From Congeria kusceri (lineage: Eukaryota > Mollusca > Bivalvia > Myida > Dreissenidae), in contig CM051028.1 in the NCBI GenBank assembly GCA_027627225.1, positions 26,249,343-26,313,342 on the forward strand: 64,000 nucleotides of DNA, read 5' to 3'. The notes under the pieces were generated by a model. It ran no database searches. It was not told the origin of the DNA and saw only the letters and a program-made list of their open reading frames with translations. The position numbers and the translations under genes are program-made. How positions within the stretch are numbered: position 1 is the stretch's first letter; each line of letters begins with the position of its first letter. This document shows, one piece after another, positions 60,901 to 64,000 of the stretch.

Positions 60901-63413
60901 TATTTATGTTTTGTTATTATGCTAAATTTCTGTAAACTGAACTGTTGAAAAGTTTTGTATTATATTTTAATATTTCATTAATTGATAGACTTTAAACTAG
61001 TTATTATTTTTACATATGTTTTTGCGAATAGGTAGCTAGGTTTTACAAAATGAGGTTGACGCTAACAAAATATAAAAACAGAATGGCCTGAGGTACAGTC
61101 ATGGTATTTGTGCATATAATTCATCTCCAAAGCCTCTCTCTATGTGGTGAGTTGAGATATCAAAACTATTCCATATATATTCTTAAATCTAGAATCAAGG
61201 TGACAAAGTAAACAATGACATGGAAATTCCCCGAAAACAAAATCTTTCAAACAAAATGCATTAGTCAGCACAAACATACAATTTTTAGTAATGGTGACCT
61301 TGACCATGACCAACCCCATATGCAATCTCAAGCAAGGCCTAGACAAAAAGGGATCTACATATGAAGTTTCAACAAAATATATTGACGTCTTCTCAAAATA
61401 TTGAGCGGAAAAAATGTGTCTATCTTAAGTAGTAGTGACCTTGACCCCACCCACCCCATATGCAATCCCAAGCGAGGTCTAGATGCAAGATATCTATGTA
61501 TGATGTTTCATGAAAATATCTCAATGTGTTGTCAAGGTATTGAGCGGAAAATGTTTTTTTTATTTTTAATAAAGGTGACCTTGACCTTGACTCCACACAC
61601 CCTATATGCAATCCCAAGAGAGGTCTCAATATAAGGTATCTATGTATGAAATTCATTAAAATATCTCAATGTGTTCTTAAGTTATTGAACGGAAACCATT
61701 TTTCTATTTTTAATAATGGTGACCTTGACCTTGAGTCTACCCACCCCATATGTAAAACAACGAGAGGTCCTGATATAAGGTATTTATGAATGAAGTTTCA
61801 TTGAAATACCTCATTTCGTTGCAGCAAGGTCTTGATATAAGGTATCTATGTCTTATGTTTCATTAAAATATTTCAATGCATGCTTAAGTTATTGAGCAGA
61901 AACTGTTTTCTATTTTTAGTAATGGTGATCTTGACCTTGACCCCATCCACCCCATATGCCATGCCAAGAGAGGTCTCTCTATGAGGTGTCTATGTATTAA
62001 ATTTCATTAAAATATCTCAATGCATGCTCAAGTTATTGAGCAGAAACATTTTTTTTATTTTAAGTAACAGTGACCTTGACCCCACCCATCACATATACAA
62101 TCCCAAGTCAGGACTCTCAATAAGGTATCTATGTATTAAGTTTTATTACAATAGCTCAATTCCTTCTCGAATTAGAGAGCGGAAACGAAAAATTGACGAC
62201 CCCACTAAACCTTTGACCTTGAATTGTGACCTTGACGTAGGGCCCTGGTTATTGGGCATGACACTACACCTCACCATGCTTGTCACTTCTGCCAAGTTAT
62301 TTAAAAATCCATCCATGTTGGAGGAAGATATGCTCTGGACTAAGTGTTAAGGATTGATTTCTTAAATCTGACCTTTGACCTTCAATTGTGACCTTGACCG
62401 TGGTTCTTGCGCACGACAATCTGTCTCACAATGCTTGTCGCTTCTGCCAAGTTATGCGAGTTATGCAAAAATCCATCTATGCTGGACAAAGATATGCTCG
62501 GGACAAAGTGTTTAGGATTGATTTCTTATATCTGACCTTTGACCTTGAATTGTGACCTTGACCTAGGACCTAGGGACCTGGTTCTTGCAAGCCACATTAC
62601 ACCTCATCATGCTTGTCACTTCTGCCAAGTTATTTGAAAATCCATACATGCTAGACAAAGATATGCACCGGACAAAGTTTTTCGGCTGCCTGCCCGCCAG
62701 GGGCGTTCCCATAATACGTTCCGTTAGGCATATAAAAACAACCACATGAAGAACTTACAGGCAAGTAGGAGTACTGCCATGATTCCAAGTCCAATCCGTA
62801 GACCATGTGATTCAGCACATTCGCATTTACCATCACTTAACTTCGTTACTGAAAGAAACAGCACTATTCAACCACAGATACAACATATTTTGTCCAATTT
62901 CCACTATTCTGACATAATTGTATATCATTTAAGCTTATAATAATATGTGTCTGAATATTATCATATTAAAACATTTACTGAGTAGAGACAAGGACTATTT
63001 ATGTTGTTTAATAATATACCTGGTAATAACATCCATACTGCAGGATACGTAGGATGATTAGGATTTATACTGGCCAAAATGTATTTTAGAAATATCTCCG
63101 AAATGTATATTATTAAAGTCACCAAATCCACAAAGTATACATTTGTCAATTTTTGTCATAATTATTTCATGCTCAAAGTGGATTGCGTGCCCTTAGTTAA
63201 AATTTCATTTGGGTAATATGTAGAAAATTATCATTTTCCATTTAGATTTATACAAGTGTTTAACTGGTATATATAGATAAAAAAAATATACATCTCTTCA
63301 AATTACCATTCTGAACACTGGTGGGTGTGGTTTCTAAATGAGGATGCTCAGAAAATGCTGTGACAGACTGTCCTGATTTAGAGGTAGACAACACAGGTGG
63401 TGGTGTTGTTGGA
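33646..63413 (-). CDS. Membrane protein with cytoplasmic OTU-like protease domain (partial gene)
   Basis: Seven exons on the minus strand, each bounded by AG/GT, join in frame at all six junctions (phases 1, 1, 0, 2, 0, 1) into about 511 residues; the N-terminus lies beyond 64000. Numbering from the first complete codon: residues 1-50 are a Ser/Thr/Pro-rich stalk with an NVT glycosylation site and CEC. Residues 52-72 are a transmembrane helix, followed by KYRAHWLKK. Residues 76-300 are a polar linker. Residues 304-485 form an OTU-like domain: SCVYQAISINLCGD (Cys321) matches the OTU Cys box, and YLSNAIGFEI ... LYIMW ... NHIIPLL (His479) matches the His strand. OTU enzymes remove ubiquitin. The usual Asp two or three residues before Cys is Asn here, so activity is not certain. 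A membrane receptor with this domain is unfamiliar to me. Expression is untested. Confidence 0.85.
33975..34372 (+). mobile_element. Pearl-like element, two core units and right end
   Basis: Two diverged copies of a unit of about 170 bp (GTCAAAGTGAGGTTGGGTGA, GGGTGGATTAGG, TAAGCAACAACTGT, AAAATCTAGTTAACC). They are followed by AGGACGGACAGGG and a right end ACTATATACC ... GGGGGCATAAAAA at 34340-34372. It sits in the last intron of the OTU gene. Confidence 0.7.
34668..34854 (-). CDS. OTU membrane protein, exon F
   Basis: Acceptor ACATTTAG|TTT and donor AGTA|GTAAGC bound 187 bp. It encodes a mostly helical, charged segment (FETYFSQEGDTDAVIERVQQ ... CQHWRDHLPVLLFKVLVE) between the Cys and His boxes. 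An alternative donor three bases upstream would also keep the frame. Confidence 0.82.
34862..35345. repeat. 36 bp minisatellite in an OTU-gene intron
   Basis: GAAGTCA recurs at 34894, 34930, 34966, 35002, 35038, 35074, 35114, 35150 and 35186, a 36 bp period with one 4 bp insertion. The unit reads approximately AATTCAAGAGAAGTCATATG plus GAATTTACAGAAACAG. It decays toward 35345. It starts about 10 bp from the acceptor of exon F. A 77-codon minus frame across it is a repeat translation. Confidence 0.9.
35594..35759 (-). CDS. OTU membrane protein, exon E (Cys box)
   Basis: Acceptor TATTTCAG|A and donor CAG|GTGCAG bound 166 bp. It encodes VAYQTSGLNNSCVYQAIS and continues INLCGD...LRLCSALETLKN...FYVQQ. 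This follows the pattern of the catalytic helix of OTU proteases (N-C-L-F-R-A-I-S, L-x-G-D, L-R). The catalytic-type Cys is kept. The donor is slightly weak. Confidence 0.85.
35770..37290. other. Intron sequence with one weak plus-strand exon candidate
   Basis: Within the intron between exons E and D. On the plus strand, ATG at 36657 opens 28 codons (MASRRAKKNQKANSTER, then CLVRKDTKSFI) ending at a good donor TTT|GTGAGT at 36741. It is basic and of normal composition, but no downstream exon was found. Otherwise AT-rich and empty. Confidence 0.25.
37291..37490. repeat. 64 bp tandem repeat, three copies
   Basis: Units start at 37291, 37355 and 37419, with a partial fourth at 37483. Copies 2 and 3 are essentially identical. 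Landmark TGAACTTCTCCAGGTAATGT then CTCTTCGGGAAATAAGC. Confidence 0.95.
37491..38120. other. Intron sequence, nothing seen
   Basis: AT-rich intron of the OTU gene without repeats or exons that I can support. Confidence 0.4.
38121..38958 (+). mobile_element. Complete pearl-like element, family C
   Basis: Left end AACAAGGATACTAGTG with the CTCCCAAGTGCGCTTTGCC and GGGAATGCAATCAGAA blocks. About four or five core units follow (landmarks AGACAAGAATTGTGCACTAT, AACTC.AAGGAAAATCA, CACACCTCCTCTTGGTAA, AAGTTTCATTGAATTC). Then come a GGACGGACGGAC microsatellite (38892-38903) and a right terminus with a perfect 10 bp hairpin: TATGCTCCCC at 38922-38931 against GGGGAGCATA at 38946-38955. This is the clearest whole example of the architecture in the window. 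No protein is encoded. Confidence 0.85.
39430..39555 (+). repeat. Dispersed repeat pair, copy 1
   Basis: GTTACAAGCAGGACCCA, a TAGTTGTGAGTCACAACTAT block and GTTAGTTTTCATGG are shared in order with 41990-42125. TTGTGAGTCACAA is a perfect palindrome in both copies. Family unknown. Confidence 0.75.
39880..40616. mobile_element. 737 bp element with CTGTGGAATCA inverted ends
   Basis: CTGTGGAATCA at 39880-39890 is inverted at 40606-40616, and similarity extends inward (ATTTTCACGG/CGTGAAATT) and slightly outward (GATA). No transposase frame. The termini recall a widespread mollusc DNA-transposon family, but I cannot name the superfamily. No clear target duplication. Confidence 0.6.
41307..41764 (+). 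mobile_element. Helitron-like non-autonomous element, short and complete
   Basis: Left end AACAAGAGAA with a perfect hairpin ATGCGG-AAA-CCGCAT at 41319-41333. A core of about one and a half units follows (GTGGCCAT.TTGTGCA, GCGGAACCATTTT, GGTTTGGTAGA, AACATTT). Then a CGCC-rich microsatellite (41693-41706) and a right hairpin GATTTTTC-GTT-GAAAAATC at 41739-41757, followed after CGG by CTAA at 41761-41764. A hairpin a few bases before CTRR is the standard Helitron 3' end. Confidence 0.75.
41990..42125 (+). repeat. Dispersed repeat pair, copy 2
   Basis: Direct copy of 39430-39555, with the same palindrome TTGTGAGTCACAA. Confidence 0.75.
42126..43098. other. Intron sequence, nothing seen
   Basis: AT-rich intron of the OTU gene, no exon or repeat that I can support. 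Confidence 0.4.
43099..43232. repeat. Long hairpin (52 nt arms)
   Basis: Arms 43099-43150 and 43181-43232 are inverted copies with about seven mismatches (GTCATAGTTTG.TGTCAAATAACCC) around a 30 nt loop. It could be a hairpin MITE. A related half (GGTTTGTTGTCAAATAAyCC) lies at about 63456-63475. Confidence 0.85.
43552..43775 (-). CDS. OTU membrane protein, exon D
   Basis: Acceptor GACTTTCAG|GAT and donor ACCAG|GTATGC bound 224 bp. It encodes a folded-looking segment (LMLQTHFVQLLNKAFLEAG, then YNEMESLAFQLGTNIRDL) ending two bases into a codon. It lies directly before the OTU Cys-box exon and may form the N-terminal part of that domain. Confidence 0.82.
44123..44610 (-). CDS. OTU membrane protein, exon C (end of TM helix, cytoplasmic linker)
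   Basis: Acceptor TTCATTTCAG|TC and donor GCG|GTAAAC bound 488 bp, in phase with exons B and D. It begins VLGLII, completing the helix, then KYRAHWLKKCQS as stop-transfer, then about 150 residues rich in Ser, Asn, Lys, Asp and Gln without a fold I recognise, likely disordered. It is the largest exon. Confidence 0.82.
44990..46560 (+). repeat. Mosaic of pearl-type core units (families D and A)
   Basis: Family D-like units (AAAGGGCCATAACTTC, AATGAAGACAAGTTTCAAGA, AGGAGTTGCATTCACAAGGA) at 44990-45480 are followed by a left-end-like GTGACATATGCCCCCAAAGC at 45517. Family A units lie at 45960-46310 and more D-like sequence to 46560. No clean right end. Located in the 18 kb intron between exons B and C. 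Confidence 0.7.
46600..47176. other. Intron sequence, nothing seen
   Basis: AT-rich, no exon or recognisable element. Confidence 0.4.
47177..47305. repeat. Hairpin MITE-like inverted repeat
   Basis: TGACACGAGTTGTCATTTCAT at the left is inverted as ATGAAATGATGAGTGTCA at the right, and inner segments (TTTTGTTAGTA / TACTAACGAA) also pair. The pairs occupy most of the 129 bp. Confidence 0.7.
47306..48227. other. Intron sequence, nothing certain
   Basis: AT-rich. The right part may be the interior of the minus-strand element whose left end is at 48228-48275. Confidence 0.35.
48228..48275 (-). mobile_element. Left end of a pearl-like element, minus strand
   Basis: On the minus strand the sequence begins GGAACAAGAGGGCCAAGATGG and contains the perfect hairpin GGGCCA-AGA-TGGCCC (48245-48259), then CGCTTACCTGAG. 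No core units or right end were recognised further left. Confidence 0.65.
48622..48906 (-). mobile_element. tRNA-derived SINE, copy 2, with perfect target duplication
   Basis: Same family and orientation as 16551-16858. Box A (TAGCTCAGTTGGTAGAGCG) and a box B with two changes lie at the right end, with an A/C-rich tail (AAACAAAAAACAA) at the left end. The element is flanked by a perfect 13 bp duplication TCCATTAATTTTT (48609-48621 and 48907-48919), so it retrotransposed here as a unit. Confidence 0.92.
49135..49858 (+). repeat. Pearl-type core units, family E, with partial right end
   Basis: A D-like unit and GAAGGACGGACGG lead to ACTATATGCCCCC at 49269, a right end without its closing arm. 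Three or four family E units follow (CCAAGAAACATTTCTGTGAA, ATCCAACCAGTG, AAAATGGCCCC, TTTGAGCAACTTTGG). Frames of 60-70 codons on the minus strand are repeat translations. Confidence 0.7.
49859..50524 (+). mobile_element. Helitron-like non-autonomous element, family G
   Basis: Left end AACAAGAG with hairpin CTGTC-GGAG-GACAG (about 49867-49880). Two core units of about 190 bp follow (CTTACCGAAAAACTT, TAGCTTATATGTAAAATTT, AATTTCAAACTAGAGTTATC, CTCAAGCCATTCC). The right end is a perfect hairpin CTTTTC-TTT-GAAAAG (50501-50515) and, after TCGAG, CTAA at 50521-50524. Same terminal logic as 41307-41764 with unrelated sequence. Confidence 0.75.
50560..51286 (+). repeat. Family F core array, about 120-130 bp units
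   Basis: Four or five diverged units with ACTTGGTACTGATCAATCC, GGGGTTACGGAGAACAAG, CAGACAAGGTCTGTTATGTG and AACTCCGCCAAAAA. A 119-codon plus frame here is a repeat translation. A sub-part of the same family forms the 74 bp array at 53077. Confidence 0.8.
51287..53076 (+). mobile_element. Composite pearl-like element, families A and C
   Basis: Left end AACAAGGGTATCAGTGAACTG with the perfect hairpin ATCAGT-GA-ACTGAT (51295-51308). Five or six family A units follow (51640-52450), then three or four family C units (52460-52970), then GGGACGGACAG and a truncated right end AGGGAGCATAAAAAT near 53000. The C-type left end thus leads into A-type cores. Confidence 0.75.
53077..53298 (+). repeat. 74 bp tandem repeat, three copies
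   Basis: Units start at 53077, 53151 and 53225. Each contains GACCAGCACTTATGGAGAAC and an ATCCATCCATCC microsatellite. The three overlapping open frames of 90-130 codons arise because 74 is not a multiple of three and the unit lacks stops. A GGGGGGAGACATAAAAAAAG end follows at about 53355. Confidence 0.95.
53375..54049. other. Intron sequence, nothing seen
   Basis: No exon. A short family A fragment begins near 54000. Confidence 0.4.
54050..54438. mobile_element. hAT-like MITE nested in a family A unit
   Basis: Ends CAGGGCTTGCATTAA (54050) and TTAATGAAAGCCCTG (54438) are inverted with one mismatch. CAGGG termini and the flanks tttatat/tttacat suggest a hAT-type 8 bp duplication that has decayed. 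The surrounding family A unit is interrupted exactly at these ends (AAAGTTATCTTTATAT before, TTTACATTAAATTTCTAAG after). Internally, CCATGGAAGTT palindromes recur. Confidence 0.7.
54439..55880 (+). mobile_element. Composite pearl-like element, family A then family H
   Basis: Five family A units (54470-55190) are followed by two units of another core (CTTCCTTTCCTCCCAAGTAA, CCAGCATACCAACT, TCTCTAGATATCGTGCGGAA, 55560-55800). Then come a GACAGACCGACC microsatellite (55804-55840) and a right end with TATACCCCC ... GGGGGGCATAA (55850-55877). Confidence 0.75.
55972..56243. repeat. 67-70 bp tandem repeat, four copies
   Basis: Units begin at 55972, 56039, 56109 and 56177 with GACGCAAACCATGTTTTTAC and contain TTTATCAATGCATTT. 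Small indels shift the period between 67 and 70. Confidence 0.93.
56397..59822 (+). mobile_element. Large composite pearl-like element (D then B cores), interrupted by a LINE
   Basis: Left end AACAAAGAGTGTCACGG with hairpin GTCAC-GGGAT-GTGAC (56407-56421). Eight or so family D units (AAAGGGCAATAACTCC, GAAGAAAGAGTT, CTCTCATTGTCCTCTATC, TGAATCCCTTCAATACTAAT) run to 58430, with a LINE fragment inserted at 57612-58250. Then about eight family B units of about 150 bp (GACCTTGAATTGTGACCTTG, GAGCATGGGAGTTGTACGCG, GGGAATAATAATCTGAAGTT). They are followed by GGACGGACCCACCC and the right end ACTATATGCCC ... GGGGGCATAAAAAA (59790-59822). Frames of 70-90 codons inside are repeat translations. Confidence 0.8.
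57612..58250 (+). mobile_element. 5'-truncated LINE nested in a family D unit
   Basis: The frame at 57612-57881 carries WKKPAPTPRENRTCCICNKL, EDEFHFLFEC, LRKQYINKYYY and RPN. This is the Cys-x-x-Cys...His...Cys tail of a LINE ORF2 common in mollusc genomes. The ORF ends in TAA at 57879-57881 and a 3' UTR runs to AAATAAACCTATAAACC. Both edges are set by the repeat unit it splits (ACTAATGGTAG before, GTTACGCTCCGCACAAG after). It differs from the LINE at 20025. Confidence 0.8.
59823..60106. other. Intron sequence, nothing seen
   Basis: A 69-codon plus frame at 59858 has no recognisable domain. Confidence 0.35.
60107..61089. mobile_element. 983 bp element with AGGCCATTCTG inverted ends
   Basis: AGGCCATTCTGTTTT at 60107 is matched in inverted form at 61089, and inner sequence (CTTTGTTA / TAACAAAAT) continues the similarity for about 45 bp. 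A GC-richer internal block at 60340-60590 is open on both strands (plus RWTKRLAQTLCMVSSTMERT; minus FKMSNFLCRRVATSLWNVLS) but neither frame is recognisable. No target duplication identified, so the class is open. Confidence 0.6.
61260..62745 (+). mobile_element. Composite pearl-like element, family A then family J
   Basis: About six family A units (61280-62190) are followed by three units of about 165 bp of another core (CTTTGACCTTGAATTGTGAC, CACCATGCTTGTCACTTCTG, CCAAGTTATTTGAAAATCC, AAGATATGCTC). Then CTGCCTGCCCGCC and an end near 62735. The right end lies next to exon B of the OTU gene on the other strand. Confidence 0.75.
62759..62848 (-). CDS. OTU membrane protein, exon B (start of transmembrane helix)
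   Basis: Acceptor GTTTCTTTCAG|TA and donor GCCT|GTAAGT bound 90 bp. It encodes TKLSDGKCECAESHG then LRIGLGIMAVLLLA. The hydrophobic run is completed by the first residues of exon C after an 18.1 kb intron. The right end of a tandem-repeat element abuts the donor side within about 20 bp. Confidence 0.8.
63307..63413 (-). CDS. OTU membrane protein, exon A (outer stalk)
   Basis: Acceptor TTTTTTTTTCAG|TCC and donor AATG|GTAATT bound 107 bp. It enters with the third base of a codon and leaves with one base. It encodes a Pro/Ser/Thr-rich segment (TTPPPVLSTSKSGQSVT). Such segments are typical of O-glycosylated stalks between ectodomain and membrane. At least one further 5' exon must lie to the right. 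Confidence 0.75.
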
Positions 63414-63662
63414 CTGAAAAAAAAATAAAAGAAAAAACCATACCTTTTCCTTAAATGGTTTGTTGTCAAATAATCCATCAAACTCCTCACAGTGGTAACT
63501 ATACCTAAGCGGTTAACAGTAACCACTTCTATCACAATTTAAATCCTTCCTCTGAATCATGACAAGTTGCTATGTGGTCTGCGTCACTTATAAATGTTAC
63601 GTGAAAGAAGTAAGCTTGATTGCATTAACATCTTTATTGCACACAAAATACAAAAAAATACA

Positions 63663-64000
63663 AACAAGGATATCAGTAAAACTGATGGATACACGACAGT
63701 GCGCTTTCTCAAGCAATGGGAATGCAATAAGAAGGGCAGAGATATCAAAATAACCAAAAAACACTAGAACTTCAGGCCCAAATCGGAGGCTAAGAAATTC
63801 CATGGACAATAATTGTCCCCTATCTACTAATGTTAGCGATCTTTGAAGTCCCATAACGCCAAGCAAAATCATCATAGCCGACATCCTGGTTATCTGCACA
63901 CCTACTGTTGGTTATGAAGGTTACCCATGAAGTTTAAAGCTTTCATTACATTTCAGCCAGAAGCTGCTAAGAAATTGCCTAGACAATACATAATTATTGT
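63663..64000 (+). mobile_element. Pearl-like element, family C, runs off the window
   Basis: Left end AACAAGGATATCAGTAAAAC, then GCGCTTTCTCAAGCAATGGG and the ACTAGAACTTCAGGCCC block, then a core unit with AAGTCCCATAACGCCAAGC. The right part is outside the window. Confidence 0.75.

Overview
The window is AT-rich animal DNA with spliceosomal introns, a full-length non-LTR retrotransposon, a mariner, tRNA-derived SINEs and very many tandem-repeat-cored elements. The repeat style (150-170 bp cores containing GTGACCTTGACC, GGAC/GACA microsatellites and a hairpin terminus like TATGCTCCCC/GGGGAGCATA) matches what I know of the 'pearl' class of elements in bivalve molluscs, so a bivalve is the best guess. 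The species cannot be named from this. Nothing bacterial, viral, CRISPR-like or ribosomal was seen.

Layout. 1-5134: AT-rich non-coding DNA with a dispersed short motif and a CCCATATGGG palindromic repeat. 5135-9357: a 4.2 kb endonuclease/RT/RNase H retrotransposon with a 12 bp target-site duplication, broken by one stop and one frameshift. 9370-31650: a mostly gene-poor tract with a second CCCATATGGG element, a 29 bp tandem repeat, a SINE, a dead mariner whose transposase frame is interrupted by a 110 bp intron-like insertion, a foldback element built of degenerate GGGACGCTGTC units, several LINE/Tc1 fragments and a few weak single-exon candidates (Cys-rich, Ly6-like, SOCS-like, PAN-like).

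33646-63413: the main gene, on the minus strand, with its 5' end beyond the right edge. Seven exons (63413-63307, 62848-62759, 44610-44123, 43775-43552, 35759-35594, 34854-34668, 33920-33646) have consensus splice sites, and every one of the six junctions keeps the reading frame. The product is a single-pass membrane protein: a Ser/Thr/Pro-rich outer stalk, a transmembrane helix assembled across an exon junction, a basic stop-transfer, a polar cytoplasmic linker, and a C-terminal OTU-like cysteine-protease (deubiquitinase) domain with Cys and His boxes. A membrane receptor carrying an OTU domain is the most interesting thing here.

The introns of this gene (31-64 kb) are packed with pearl-like/Helitron-like elements. 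Their left ends share AACAAG followed by a short hairpin whose sequence differs between families. Their right ends carry a microsatellite and a hairpin, in two cases followed by CTAA. Different core families are joined in single elements, and younger insertions (LINE, hAT-like, SINE) are nested in them. One of these repeat arrays runs into the last exon and supplies its stop codon.
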